Assembly (NCBI GenBank): GCA_937921035.1
Contig: CALEUL010000012.1
Coordinates: 1 to 64,000, forward strand
Source: an uncultured Porphyromonadaceae bacterium
Lineage (GTDB): Bacteria; Bacteroidota; Bacteroidia; Bacteroidales; Muribaculaceae
Length of the DNA stretch: 64,000 nt
Reading direction: 5' to 3'
Made by a program: the position numbers and the translations under genes
Part shown: piece by piece, positions 1-8,312 of the stretch
How positions within the stretch are numbered: the first letter of the stretch is position 1
Layout of the letters: every line of letters starts with the position of its first letter
Notes under the pieces: model-generated
Database searches by the model: none
What the model saw: the letters and a program-made list of their open reading frames with translations, nothing else
What the model was told of the DNA's origin: nothing

Positions 1-19
1 TTTTAGCCAGTTTAGACTA

Positions 20-55
20 TAAAAAGAGACTGTCCAAACTTGTTAGACAGTCTCT
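20..55 (-). terminator. Terminator of the bioA-bioF-nuclease-mnmE unit
   Basis: On the minus strand a perfect 10-bp stem (AGAGACTGTC at one arm, GACAGTCTCT at the other, 11-nt loop) is followed directly by TTTTTAT. This is a typical intrinsic terminator 43 bases after the mnmE stop codon. Confidence 0.85.
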
Positions 56-97
56 AATAATCGTTGATGCTATATGCTAATCGTTAGTAATCACCAC

Positions 98-1471
98 TTA
101 CTTTCCTAAGCAGAAGTGGGTGAAGATGGTGGAGAGGATTTCGGGGGTGGTGATGGCACCGGTTACGGTGGAGAGGTGGTGGATGGCTTCGCGAAGGTCT
201 TGTGCGACGAGGTCGGCGGGGAGGGCAGTGTTGAGGCCGGAGAGGACGGCGCGTAGAGATTCTGCGGCGGCGGTGAAGGCTTGGGCGTGGCGTGCGTTGG
301 TTACGATGATGTCGTTATCGGTACCGACGTTCATGAGTGTGTCGAGTACGCGTACAATTTCGCGACGCAATTCATCGATGCCGTTGCCGGTGAGGGCCGA
401 TACGGTGACGCTGGCAGCGCATGGGATGTCTATTTGGGTTGGTGTGGCGACGTCGCTTTTGTTGGTTACCACAATGAGACGTTCGGGCGCGATCCCCTCA
501 ATGTCGGGCTGTGTTGTTGCGTCGGTGGCGTCAAGTACGAGCAGGACGAGGTCGGCGGATGCTGCGGCGCGGCGCGAGCGTTCGATGCCCATATTTTCCA
601 CGGGATCGTCGCTGTGGCGGATGCCGGCAGTGTCTTTGAATCGGAGAAGGTATGGTCCGGCCTCGGCGGTGTCTTCTACGATGTCGCGGGTGGTTCCGTG
701 GATGTCGCTGACGATGGCGCGGTCGTCGCCGAGCAGGGCGTTTAGCAGCGATGATTTGCCTACGTTTGTCTTGCCGATTATGGCTACGGGAATACCGTCT
801 TTTATGGCTTTTCCGGCGGCGAAGCTGTCGGCGAGGCTTTGCAGGGAGCGTGCGGATTCGTCGGCGAGGGTGCGCAGTTTGTCTCGAGAGGCAAATTCAA
901 CGTCTTCTTCGCTGAAGTCGAGCTCGAGTTCAAGGAGCGATGCGAGTTCCACCAGACGCGCTCGTATGTCGTTGATGTGCTGCGAGAATTTGCCGCGCAT
1001 CTGGCCGAGAGCCTGGCGGTGTGCAGCTGCTGATGAGGAGGCTATGAGATCGGCGACGGCTTCGGCTTCTGCAAGGTCCATCTTTCCGGATGCGAATGCG
1101 CGGCGTGTGAATTCGCCGGGCAGAGCGAGGCGTGCTCCGGCGGCGATGAGGGCGTTTATCATCCGGCGCTGTATCCATCGCGAGCCGTGCATGCTTATTT
1201 CGGCCACGTTGTCGCCAGTAAACGAGTGCGGAGCACGGAAGACGGTAAGCACAACCTGATCGAGCGCGCTGCCGTCGTCCGGATTCACGATGGTTCCGAG
1301 GTGTGCGGTGTGCGAAGGCATCGTGTCGATGTCTTTGCCGTGCCAGATACGCGCTACGGTGTCGAACGCTTCGCGTCCGCTTACGCGTGCTATTGCCACG
1401 CCTCCGGTTCCTTGAGGTGTTGATATGGCGCAGATGGTGTCGTCGGGGTTGTAGTATAATTCGGTGTTCAT
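98..1471 (-). CDS. mnmE: tRNA modification GTPase MnmE
   Basis: MnmE works with MnmG to put the 5-carboxymethylaminomethyl group on the wobble uridine of some tRNAs, in the cytoplasm. The product has 457 residues, the normal family length. The folate-binding N domain fills about residues 1-120. The GTPase P-loop GKTNVGKS is at 233-240, DTAG at 280-283 and NKSD at 337-340. The protein ends in FCLGK, the conserved C-terminal cysteine motif. The reading frame stays open to 1825, but that extension is arginine-rich nonsense antiparallel to nothing meaningful and lies inside the nuclease gene. The ATG at 1469-1471 overlaps the nuclease stop as ATGA, so translation is probably coupled. It is the last gene of a four-gene unit and is followed by a strong terminator. 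Confidence 0.97.
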   Translation of the reverse strand: MNTELYYNPDDTICAISTPQGTGGVAIARVSGREAFDTVARIWHGKDIDTMPSHTAHLGTIVNPDDGSALDQVVLTVFRAPHSFTGDNVAEISMHGSRWIQRRMINALIAAGARLALPGEFTRRAFASGKMDLAEAEAVADLIASSSAAAHRQALGQMRGKFSQHINDIRARLVELASLLELELDFSEEDVEFASRDKLRTLADESARSLQSLADSFAAGKAIKDGIPVAIIGKTNVGKSSLLNALLGDDRAIVSDIHGTTRDIVEDTAEAGPYLLRFKDTAGIRHSDDPVENMGIERSRRAAASADLVLLVLDATDATTQPDIEGIAPERLIVVTNKSDVATPTQIDIPCAASVTVSALTGNGIDELRREIVRVLDTLMNVGTDNDIIVTNARHAQAFTAAAESLRAVLSGLNTALPADLVAQDLREAIHHLSTVTGAITTPEILSTIFTHFCLGK

Positions 1472-2322
1472 TTTTGTCGTTTGTTGCGGTTCCACAGTCG
1501 CAGGTTCTCGCTGCTTTCTATGCTGTTTTCTATGCTGTCCGGCAGGCTGCTGAAGAAGTCGTAGCCGGTGATTTTCTCTACCTGGTCGACGCTGCAGGCG
1601 AGTTGTTCGAGCTGTTCGTCGGTGTAGGAGTTGGGCATTATGAAGCCAATGGCGCGCATTGGAGTTGCGTATGGGGCGAGTATCACTTTGAAGAAGCGCC
1701 GGGGCACGCTGACGCCGTTGCCTATGGTCTGTGGCATGTGGTCGGTGAGTACGGGTCCGCATATAATCCATAGTGCGCTGTCGCGTTGTGCCCACTGACG
1801 GCATTTCTTTTCGAGGGTCGACCATCTGCCGCTGTTAAGGGCGTGGTCCTGCGGACAGATGTTGGTCATGGCGTGCGAGTCGGTCATTGCCTGTTCGCTC
1901 CATTTCATGTCGGCGGCAGGAGCCATATGGCCGCGGTCGAAGCCTGAGTTGCGATAGTCGTCGGGCGTTGCACAACCGTACACGTCGGTGTCCTGAAAGA
2001 AGCGCGACGAGCGAGGTAACTGGCCTTCGGCCTCGGTGCCGGTAAGTTCCCATATAACATAATTGGGTATGTGCCTCGCGGGATTGAACGACACTTTGAA
2101 GCCGGTATATTCCGCCATGATTTCGGGCTGGTCGTCCGGAATGATTACGTCTGCCAGCCGGGCGTCGGTAATGATTTCTGCCGGGGTGCCTTGGTTGGGG
2201 CTGTGGTTGTCGCGGGCGTAGAGCGCGACGTAGAGTGCGAGTATGAAGATGGGCAACAGGCCGATGACTACATGCCGGCGCCGTGCCGACCGGGCTTTGC
2301 GGTTAGATGTCTTTTTTTTCAT
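1468..2322 (-). CDS. DNA/RNA non-specific endonuclease (NUC family), membrane-anchored
   Basis: This is a 284-residue nuclease of the Serratia/NUC1 beta-beta-alpha-metal family. The signature DRGHMAPAAD is at about 129-138, with H132 as the expected general base; the metal-binding Asn is in MTNICPQ near 153. Residues 18-37 form a hydrophobic helix after a very basic N-terminus, so the enzyme is probably exported or anchored with the nuclease domain outside the cytoplasm. Likely role (inference): digestion of external nucleic acid. Its start overlaps the bioF stop by 4 bases and its stop overlaps the mnmE start by 4 bases, so it is firmly inside the same transcription unit despite having no obvious link to biotin or tRNA modification. 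Confidence 0.93.
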   Translation of the reverse strand: MKKKTSNRKARSARRRHVVIGLLPIFILALYVALYARDNHSPNQGTPAEIITDARLADVIIPDDQPEIMAEYTGFKVSFNPARHIPNYVIWELTGTEAEGQLPRSSRFFQDTDVYGCATPDDYRNSGFDRGHMAPAADMKWSEQAMTDSHAMTNICPQDHALNSGRWSTLEKKCRQWAQRDSALWIICGPVLTDHMPQTIGNGVSVPRRFFKVILAPYATPMRAIGFIMPNSYTDEQLEQLACSVDQVEKITGYDFFSSLPDSIENSIESSENLRLWNRNKRQK

Positions 2323-3467
2323 AAATCGGCGTGTTTGAGGATTGCGTCGCAGGCTTTTGCGAAGACGTCAATATCGGCGTCGGTCATTGCGGCGCTGAGG
2401 CTCAGGCGCAGACGGTCGGTGCCGGGAGGAACGGTGGGTGTGCGTATGGGCAGCACGTCGATTCCGCGTTCCGCGAATTCTTTCGAGAGTGCCACGGCGC
2501 GCATTGGGTTGCCGACGTGCAGAGGCTGTATATGGCTTTCGGGAACGTCGGCGCCGTAGCCGCGCAGTATCCCGGCCATACGGGCGTCGAGATGGCGCAG
2601 GTGCGCGCGTTCGCTGTCCATCTCCATTGCTTTGCGGAACACGAATCGCGACCATTCTATGTTGAGAGGGGGTAGGGCGGTGGAGAATATGAAGCTGCGA
2701 GCTTTGTTTATGGCGTAGTCGCGCAGGGGCTTATTCATGATTGCGTAGGCGCCCACGGATCCGAGTGCTTTGCCGAGGGTGCCTACTATTATGTCTATGT
2801 CGCCGTATGCGGCAGAGGAGTAGCACAGGCCGCGTCCGGCATCTCCCTCCACACCTACGGCGTGGGCCTCGTCTATGTACAGCATCGTTCCGGGAATATT
2901 TTTTTTCACTTCCGCGAGGGCTTCTATATCGGCTCTGTCGCCGTCCATGCTGTATACACTTTCGGCGATAATCAACGGTTTCAGTCCCTCGTTGGCGGCT
3001 TTGTGTGCAAGGCGGCTCAGGTGGGCGGCGTCGTTGTGGCGGAAGCGCTCGAATGGGGCGCCGGAAAGACGTATGCCGTCGATAATCGATGCGTGTACAA
3101 GGCGGTCGGCAAGAATGACGGTTCCTTTGGTGGCAAAAGCCGATACGAGGCCTGTGTTGGCATGGTAGCCGCTGTTCATTACGAGAGCCCGGCGGCCTCC
3201 GTATGCTTCGGACAACTCGTTTTCGAAGTCGCTGAACGCTTTCTGCCGTCTGGCAAGCAAGCGCGACGCCGAGGCCGACATAAGCAGATTGCGAGGGTCT
3301 GTATCGGCAAAAAATTCTTCCTGAAGATCGGAGCGAGTGGCGATGCCGAGGTAGTCGTTGGAAGTGAAATCAATCTTCTTTGAGTTTTCGCCATCAGCTG
3401 GAATGGCGCGGAGATTGCCTTCATCGGCAAGGCGCCCGAGAGTCTGTTCAATAATTGTTTTCATCAC
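2319..3467 (-). CDS. bioF: 8-amino-7-oxononanoate synthase (biotin synthesis)
   Basis: This PLP enzyme condenses pimeloyl-ACP (or -CoA) with L-alanine to give 8-amino-7-oxononanoate. The 382-residue product matches the family length. The alpha-oxoamine synthase motif DEAHAVG is at 199-205 and the PLP-binding lysine is K233 in GTLGKALG. The start overlaps the end of bioA by 20 bases; a second ATG one codon later (3464) is an equally good start. BioA, next upstream, uses the BioF product, so the two steps are encoded in pathway-adjacent order. A related KBL (glycine C-acetyltransferase) is the main alternative, but the BioA neighbour makes BioF much more likely. Confidence 0.93.
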   Translation of the reverse strand: MMKTIIEQTLGRLADEGNLRAIPADGENSKKIDFTSNDYLGIATRSDLQEEFFADTDPRNLLMSASASRLLARRQKAFSDFENELSEAYGGRRALVMNSGYHANTGLVSAFATKGTVILADRLVHASIIDGIRLSGAPFERFRHNDAAHLSRLAHKAANEGLKPLIIAESVYSMDGDRADIEALAEVKKNIPGTMLYIDEAHAVGVEGDAGRGLCYSSAAYGDIDIIVGTLGKALGSVGAYAIMNKPLRDYAINKARSFIFSTALPPLNIEWSRFVFRKAMEMDSERAHLRHLDARMAGILRGYGADVPESHIQPLHVGNPMRAVALSKEFAERGIDVLPIRTPTVPPGTDRLRLSLSAAMTDADIDVFAKACDAILKHADL

Positions 3468-4743
3468 TCACAAGCTCTACCAGGCTGCGGCAGAGGAAGC
3501 GCAGCTGTTCATCGGATATCACATACGGCGGCATGATATATACATTTCGCCCGAAAGGCCTTATCCACACGCCTTTTGCCACGCATGCTTTCTGGAATTT
3601 GCCTACGTCGACAGGCCTGTCTACTTCCGCCACGCCTATCGAGCCGAGCACGCGTACGTCTGTTACATTCGGGAATTCCGATGCCGGGGCAAGCTCCTCG
3701 CGCATTATTTTTTCGATGTTGCCGACTATTGCGGCCATGTCCTGCGAACGTAGCAGTCGCAGCGATTCGCACGCGATTGCGCAGCTCAGCGGATTGCCCA
3801 TGAATGTGGGGCCGTGCATCAGGACGCCTGCTTCGCCGCGAGATATCGAATCGGCTATTTCCGCTGTGGCGCACACGGCGCTCATGGTAAGGTAGCCGGC
3901 CGTGAGGCCTTTGCCGATGCACATTATGTCCGGCATCACACCGGCGTGTTCCCATGCAAAGAAACGGCCTGTGCGCCAGAAACCTGTGGCGATTTCGTCG
4001 AAGATAAGGATAACGCCATATCGGTCGCACAACGCGCGTGCCTGCCGCAGATATTCGGGGTGATAGAACCACATGCCACCGGCACCTTGTACGATAGGCT
4101 CCAGTATTACTGCGGCGATATCGCCCGCGTGCTTTTCAAGAAGGTCTTGCAAAGGCTCTGCTTCTGCCGGATTCCATTCTCCGCCGAAACGCGAGCGTGG
4201 CTGCGGAAGAAAGTACCGTTTGGGGAGCGCCGAGCCGAAAGCGGAGTGCATGCCCGTAACGGGGTCGCACACGCTCATGGCATTCCACGTGTCGCCGTGA
4301 TAGCCGCTGCGTATGGTGGCGAAGTTGGTCTTTTCGTGACTTCCGCTACGCGATATCGCGGCCTGTATAGCCATTTTCATGGCCACTTCCACTGCCACAG
4401 AACCGGAATCGGCGTAAAAAATGTGGTTCATATTTGGCGGAAGCACTTCCAATAGCGCTTTGCCGAGCTGCACGGCGGGTTCATGGGTGAGACCACCGAA
4501 CATCACATGGCTGACGGTGTGCAGCTGTCGCTCGGCGGCGGCGTTGATGTCCGGATGGTTGTAACCGTGGATGGCGCACCACCACGACGACATGCCGTCT
4601 ACCAATTTTGTACCATCGGCAAGAGTTATTACGGCGCCATTAGCGCCGGCAACTTTGTATGTCGGCAGCGGGTCGATTGTGGATGTGTAAGGATGCCACA
4701 GATGTTCGCGGTCCCAGCTGTCGTGAAGAATATTATTATCCAT
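3448..4743 (-). CDS. bioA: Adenosylmethionine-8-amino-7-oxononanoate aminotransferase
   Basis: BioA converts 8-amino-7-oxononanoate to 7,8-diaminononanoate, normally with S-adenosylmethionine as amino donor. The protein has 431 residues. Class III aminotransferase features are clear: the SSWWCAIHGY motif near 52-61, FDEI with D249, and the PLP lysine K278 in CIGKGLTAG. It is the first gene of the minus-strand unit bioA-bioF-nuclease-mnmE, with a Bacteroidetes -7 box about 50 bases upstream. The remaining biotin genes (bioB, bioC, bioD) are not in this window. Confidence 0.95.
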   Translation of the reverse strand: MDNNILHDSWDREHLWHPYTSTIDPLPTYKVAGANGAVITLADGTKLVDGMSSWWCAIHGYNHPDINAAAERQLHTVSHVMFGGLTHEPAVQLGKALLEVLPPNMNHIFYADSGSVAVEVAMKMAIQAAISRSGSHEKTNFATIRSGYHGDTWNAMSVCDPVTGMHSAFGSALPKRYFLPQPRSRFGGEWNPAEAEPLQDLLEKHAGDIAAVILEPIVQGAGGMWFYHPEYLRQARALCDRYGVILIFDEIATGFWRTGRFFAWEHAGVMPDIMCIGKGLTAGYLTMSAVCATAEIADSISRGEAGVLMHGPTFMGNPLSCAIACESLRLLRSQDMAAIVGNIEKIMREELAPASEFPNVTDVRVLGSIGVAEVDRPVDVGKFQKACVAKGVWIRPFGRNVYIMPPYVISDEQLRFLCRSLVELVSDENNY

Positions 4744-4790
4744 TTCGTATAGTGGCGGCGCATGGCTGCCGGTTGGTTCTTTTCAGAATG

Positions 4791-4798
4791 CAAAGATA
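4791..4798 (-). promoter_or_regulatory. Candidate -7 box for the bioA unit
   Basis: Minus-strand TATCTTTG matches the Bacteroidetes TAnnTTTG box 48 bases before the bioA start. A T-rich stretch lies upstream but no TTTG at the ideal 19-20 spacing, so the call rests mainly on the -7 box. Confidence 0.5.
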
Positions 4799-4811
4799 CG
4801 CATTTTCCTAC

Positions 4812-4837
4812 AAAAACGGGCACCGGCCGCTCCCCGT
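4812..4837 (-). terminator. Terminator after the acetyltransferase gene
   Basis: On the minus strand ACGGG and CCCGT arms enclose a GC-rich loop containing GGCCGG and are followed by TTTTTG. It lies 20 bases after the stop of the acetyltransferase and just ahead of the bioA promoter, separating the two units. Confidence 0.6.
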
Positions 4838-4856
4838 CGGCAAATAGCAAGCGTCG

Positions 4857-5528
4857 CTATTCGACTATCAATTTATTGTGCAGGTATTCTTCGATTGATT
4901 TTTTTGCCTCGGCGATATTCGGATTAGAGAGTATGGGGAGCAGTCCGTCAATCTCCTCGATGGGCTTGTCCCACCACTGTAGACGCTCCAGAAGAAGTAT
5001 CATCTCATCGTCAAAACGTCGACGTATAACTCTTGCCGGATTACCTGCGGCTACTGAAAACGGCGGAATATCGGAGGCTACGGTGGCGTTTGCACCGATT
5101 ATAGCGCCATCGCCGATGTGGACGCCGGGCATAACTGTTACATTTTGTCCGATCCATACATCATTGCCGATGACGGTATCTCCTTTGAGCGGCAACTCTT
5201 CCATGACCGGTGCAATCGCGCCACCCCAGGCTCCTCCCATTATGTAGAAAGGATAGGTTGTGGCACAATCCATCCGGTGGTTCGCACCGTTCATTATAAA
5301 CGTAATCCCTTTGGCGATGGCACAGAAATTGCCGATTATCAGCCGGTCTCCGATAAAATCATAGAAGTGCTTGACATGTTCTTCAAATTTGTCGGCACCA
5401 TCAGTGTCATCGTAATATGTGTAATCGCCGACAATAATTCTCGGATTCTTTACCACATTCTTTATGTAGCATAGACTTGGGATGGCCGGATTCGGAAATG
5501 CCTTGTCTTTGTCCGGATATATTTTCAT
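4857..5528 (-). CDS. CatB/Vat-type xenobiotic acetyltransferase (left-handed beta-helix)
   Basis: A 223-residue hexapeptide-repeat acetyltransferase of the CatB/Vat family, whose members acetylate chloramphenicol, streptogramin A or unknown hydroxyl groups with acetyl-CoA. The family motif NGANHRMD, with the catalytic His, is near 79-86. It is followed by the loop containing WGGA and then hexapeptide repeats such as IGNDVWIGQNV and IGDGAIIGANATV. Many chromosomal members have no proven drug substrate, so resistance should not be assumed. It has its own very good promoter, and the gene is monocistronic between that promoter and a terminator. Confidence 0.85.
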   Translation of the reverse strand: MKIYPDKDKAFPNPAIPSLCYIKNVVKNPRIIVGDYTYYDDTDGADKFEEHVKHFYDFIGDRLIIGNFCAIAKGITFIMNGANHRMDCATTYPFYIMGGAWGGAIAPVMEELPLKGDTVIGNDVWIGQNVTVMPGVHIGDGAIIGANATVASDIPPFSVAAGNPARVIRRRFDDEMILLLERLQWWDKPIEEIDGLLPILSNPNIAEAKKSIEEYLHNKLIVE

Positions 5529-5558
5529 TGTGCAGATGATATGAATTATGAACTTTTA

Positions 5559-5589
5559 CAAAGTTAACTATAAGGTTTGTCATGGCAAA
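5559..5589 (-). promoter_or_regulatory. Promoter of the acetyltransferase gene
   Basis: Minus-strand TTTG (5589-5586), exactly 19 bases, then TAACTTTG (5566-5559): a full match to the Bacteroidetes consensus. The predicted start of transcription lies about 25 bases before the ATG. Confidence 0.75.
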
Positions 5590-5632
5590 ATTTTGCAACT
5601 TTATCACGCTGCTTCCAGTGCCGCACGGAGGA

Positions 5633-5664
5633 TTTGCATAGTTTGACGGAATGTTGTAATTTTG
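5633..5664 (+). promoter_or_regulatory. Promoter of panB
   Basis: TTTG at 5633-5636, 20 bases, then TAATTTTG at 5657-5664, a full consensus match. The box overlaps the farthest upstream ATG (5662), which argues that panB translation starts at the later ATG at 5707. Confidence 0.75.
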
Positions 5665-5706
5665 CAGCCCGTCCGGACAGTGCCGGACTATAATATCATA
5701 ATAAAT

Positions 5707-6528
5707 ATGTCGACCAACACAGTAGACAATCAGCGCAAGGTTACAACCTCCAGGCTGATAGAAATGAAGAAACGCGGCGAGAAGATCGCCATGCTCACGG
5801 CCTACGACTACTCGATGGCTCAGCTTATCGACGCCGCCGGTATGGACGTGATTCTTGTAGGCGATTCCGCCTCAAATGTTATGGCAGGCAATATGACGAC
5901 ACTGCCTATCACCCTCGACCAGATGATATACCACGCCAAGAGCGTTATAAAAGGCACAAAACGCGCCCTCGTGGTGTGCGATATGCCTTTCGGCACCTAT
6001 CAGGGCAACCCGATGGAGGCTCTGGCATCGGCGATACGCATAATGAAGGAAAGCCATGCCGAGGCTGTGAAGATGGAGGGCGGAAGCGAGATCCGCGAGT
6101 CGATTGAGCGTATTCTCAGTGCCGGTATTCCCGTAATGGGCCACCTTGGCCTTACTCCACAGAGCATCAACAAATTCGGAACATACGCAGTGCGCGCCAA
6201 AGAAGAGGCCGAGGCTGAAAAGCTTATCTCGGACGCTCTTATGCTTCAGGAAATCGGTTGCTTTGCGATTGTACTCGAAAAAATTCCGGCCGCACTCGCA
6301 CGTCGTGTGAGCGAGCAGCTGTCCATACCCACCATCGGCATAGGCGCCGGCGGCGGTACCGACGGCCAGGTGCTGGTGATGCACGATATGCTTGGCATCA
6401 ACAAGGGCTTTTCGCCAAAGTTCCTGCGTCGCTACGCCGATCTGGCAACCGCCATCAACGAGGCGGTAGGCCGCTACATCGACGATGTGAAGACCGGCGA
6501 CTTCCCCAACGAGACCGAACAGTATTGA
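5707..6528 (+). CDS. panB: 3-methyl-2-oxobutanoate hydroxymethyltransferase
   Basis: PanB adds a hydroxymethyl group from methylene-THF to 2-oxoisovalerate to make ketopantoate, the first committed step of pantothenate and CoA synthesis. The chosen start (5707) gives 273 residues, the usual length. Family motifs present are VGDSASNV, CDMPFGTY, EGGSE, HLGLTPQS and the C-terminal IPTIGIGAGGGTDGQ. The ATG at 5662 is in frame, but it sits within the promoter box and adds 15 residues foreign to the family. No other pan genes are adjacent. The gene converges with the mechanosensitive channel gene, whose stop lies 12 bases beyond. Confidence 0.96.
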   Translation: MSTNTVDNQRKVTTSRLIEMKKRGEKIAMLTAYDYSMAQLIDAAGMDVILVGDSASNVMAGNMTTLPITLDQMIYHAKSVIKGTKRALVVCDMPFGTYQGNPMEALASAIRIMKESHAEAVKMEGGSEIRESIERILSAGIPVMGHLGLTPQSINKFGTYAVRAKEEAEAEKLISDALMLQEIGCFAIVLEKIPAALARRVSEQLSIPTIGIGAGGGTDGQVLVMHDMLGINKGFSPKFLRRYADLATAINEAVGRYIDDVKTGDFPNETEQY

Positions 6529-6540
6529 TTGCACAGGCAA

Positions 6541-7911
6541 TCAGCTTTGCCCGGTGGCCGGCTTGTCCGGTTCCGCCGGGCTGTTCTTTTTGTCTGTAAC
6601 AGGTATGGATGTGCTCGAGGCAGAATCATCATTATCGGTAACCACTGTAAGCGAGGAGCTGGAGTAGATGGCCAGACCGGCGAAATCGCTAACTATGGTG
6701 GATACATGTTCCAGCAGCGAACTTTGGATGCCCTCGTATTTGTCCCAGTCGGTCGTAGAGGTGAAACAGTATATTTCCAGCGGCAGCCCGTTGGGAGTGG
6801 CGTCCATAAGGCGGATAAGAACCTGCTGGTCCTTGGCAAAATCAGGATTCTGCATAATGTACAGGCAGATATATGCACGGAACAGTCCGAGGTTGGTAAC
6901 AATTGTGCCGTTTATTGGTGTGAGGCCACCGTCGTTCTGCTCCTTGCGGCCCTCCTTGCGCAGGTTGTCAACAAAACCGGCAAGGATAGGGTGCTTGGCC
7001 ACGATTGCGTCTGTTGTGGCATCGTCGAGGCGTATAACGGTAGTAAGGTCCATCGTCAGGGTCTTTACAATGCGTCTGGCGCCCGATTCCTTCATGCCGC
7101 GGTAGTTCTGGAACGACGTGGAGACAAGAGTGTAAGGCGGTACGGTAACAATGGTGTTGTCCCAGTTGCGTATCTTCACGGCTGTTAGTGTAACATCCAG
7201 CACAACGCCGTTTGCCGGAGTTCCCGGTATCACAATCCAGTCGCCTACATGCAGCATGTCGTTCTCCGACATCTGGATGCCTGCCACAAATCCGAGAATA
7301 CTGTCTTTGAACACGAGCATAAGGGCTGCAGCGAAAGCGCCGAGGCCCGTAAGGAGCATGGCTGGCGATTTGTCTAAGATAATGGAGAATGCCAGTATTG
7401 TAATGATAATCCACAATATGCCTTTCGCGATATTCACAAGGCCTTTTATTGGCAACTTGCGGGTATTTTCGTGGATGTTGTAATGGTTGAAGGCGAAGTC
7501 GAATACGGCAGCGAGACCGATACCTAAAGCCACCAGCGCATATACGCCGGCGCAACGCTCGATTATTATTATCGTTTTATGGTTGCTGACAAATGCGAAT
7601 GGCGCCATTGCCATTATGAACAGGGGTGCAATGATATAGCAGCAGCGTGAAATCGTTTTCCATTGCAGCAGTTCGCGACCGACGGTGCTGTCGCGCATCT
7701 GCACCAGTTTGCGCAGCGCGAGATAAACGGCTTTCTGGATTATCCATCCCAGCAGGAGAGCCATTGCGATTACGATGATAAGGTACAGAATTTCTTCTGT
7801 TTCCTGCAAGTGCTTCATTCCTAAGGCATCCAGACATTTGTCGATGAATTTCATAAGCCACGAGGCCGCTGTGCGGCTGGCGGGCGTATCTACGGGTGGT
7901 GGTACTGTCAT
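6541..7911 (-). CDS. MscS-family mechanosensitive channel (YbdG/MscM-like)
   Basis: A 456-residue inner-membrane protein. Several hydrophobic helices fill about residues 40-220. They are followed by the MscS pore and beta-domain signature, here FKDSILGFVAGIQMSENDM then VGDWIVIPG, and the vestibule domain. The stretch after FKDS most resembles the E. coli YbdG (miniconductance, osmotic-response) branch rather than MscS itself. The likely role is release of small solutes on membrane tension. The C-terminus is low-complexity (rich in Ser, Asp, Pro). It is convergent with panB and lies upstream of, and divergent from, the small RNA promoter at 7993. Confidence 0.9.
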   Translation of the reverse strand: MTVPPPVDTPASRTAASWLMKFIDKCLDALGMKHLQETEEILYLIIVIAMALLLGWIIQKAVYLALRKLVQMRDSTVGRELLQWKTISRCCYIIAPLFIMAMAPFAFVSNHKTIIIIERCAGVYALVALGIGLAAVFDFAFNHYNIHENTRKLPIKGLVNIAKGILWIIITILAFSIILDKSPAMLLTGLGAFAAALMLVFKDSILGFVAGIQMSENDMLHVGDWIVIPGTPANGVVLDVTLTAVKIRNWDNTIVTVPPYTLVSTSFQNYRGMKESGARRIVKTLTMDLTTVIRLDDATTDAIVAKHPILAGFVDNLRKEGRKEQNDGGLTPINGTIVTNLGLFRAYICLYIMQNPDFAKDQQVLIRLMDATPNGLPLEIYCFTSTTDWDKYEGIQSSLLEHVSTIVSDFAGLAIYSSSSLTVVTDNDDSASSTSIPVTDKKNSPAEPDKPATGQS

Positions 7912-7992
7912 GAGTTTATATTTAACTTTACACGTATAACAACCGAAAACAGGAAAAATTAAAAAAATTCAGATTTTTTAAATAAAAAATAC

Positions 7993-8023
7993 TTGACACA
8001 CTCCAAAAAATACGCTAATTTTG
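7993..8023 (+). promoter_or_regulatory. Promoter of the stand-alone small RNA
   Basis: CTTG, with TTG at 7993-7995, is followed after 20 bases by TAATTTTG at 8016-8023. This is a Bacteroidetes-type promoter in front of a region with no open reading frame. The predicted 5' end is near 8028-8030. Confidence 0.75.
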
Positions 8024-8027
8024 TGGC

Positions 8028-8240
8028 GAATAACCAAAGTAGTAAAGGCTGAAGTACCGAAAACGGTATAAACGTTTAATCTGTTAGACTTTAGATGCTG
8101 ACCTGTCTGGTTATTCAATATCTTGCGGATAATTGAGTTTGTCCGCCGTGTGCTTAAGAAATTTGGATTAAATATAAATAGTTGTTTTATAGATAATTGT
8201 GTATTAGGAGCCGGACGTCGTGAGACGTCCGGCTTTGTTT
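8028..8240 (+). ncRNA. Structured small RNA, ~213 nt (6S-like / Bacteroidales-1 candidate)
   Basis: The interval lies between a consensus promoter and a strong intrinsic terminator and contains no plausible gene. GAATAACCA at the predicted 5' end (8028-8036) pairs perfectly with TGGTTATTC at 8108-8116, closing an 89-nt domain. That domain contains a small ACCG-AAAA-CGGT hairpin. A second hairpin (GCGGA and TCCGC arms) lies near 8125-8147, then an AU-rich stretch, then the terminator. A promoter-bounded and terminator-bounded RNA of about 200 nt in Bacteroidales fits the published Bacteroidales-1 motif, which has been discussed as a 6S RNA-like regulator; this assignment is from architecture only, not a covariance match. 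A 60-codon reading frame through it crosses the terminator and is not credible. Confidence 0.65.
8209..8240 (+). terminator. Terminator of the small RNA
   Basis: Perfect 11-bp stem AGCCGGACGTC / GACGTCCGGCT with a GTGA tetraloop, followed by TTGTTT. It defines the 3' end of the small RNA. Confidence 0.85.
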
Positions 8241-8262
8241 GCGCATGCGTGATGATAATATT

Positions 8263-8298
8263 AACGCGGTCCGTCAGAAAAATGACGGATCGCGCGTT
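8263..8298 (-). terminator. Hairpin after the alpha-N-acetylglucosaminidase gene
   Basis: A stem of about 13 bp with one internal mismatch region (AACGCG and TCCGTCA arms, loop of five T on the minus strand) lies 15 bases after the stop. There is no long T run after it, so it may be a weak terminator or an mRNA 3' end stabiliser. Confidence 0.5.
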
Positions 8299-8312
8299 AC
8301 AATAGGCATTAG

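Noticed and set aside
4857..5528. Acquired chloramphenicol or streptogramin resistance gene
   Set aside because: The fold is right, but the gene has native promoter and base composition and no mobile element nearby; chromosomal members of this family often have other substrates.
8123..8305. 60-codon frame across the small RNA
   Set aside because: It runs through the strong terminator at 8209-8240 and has no conserved features.
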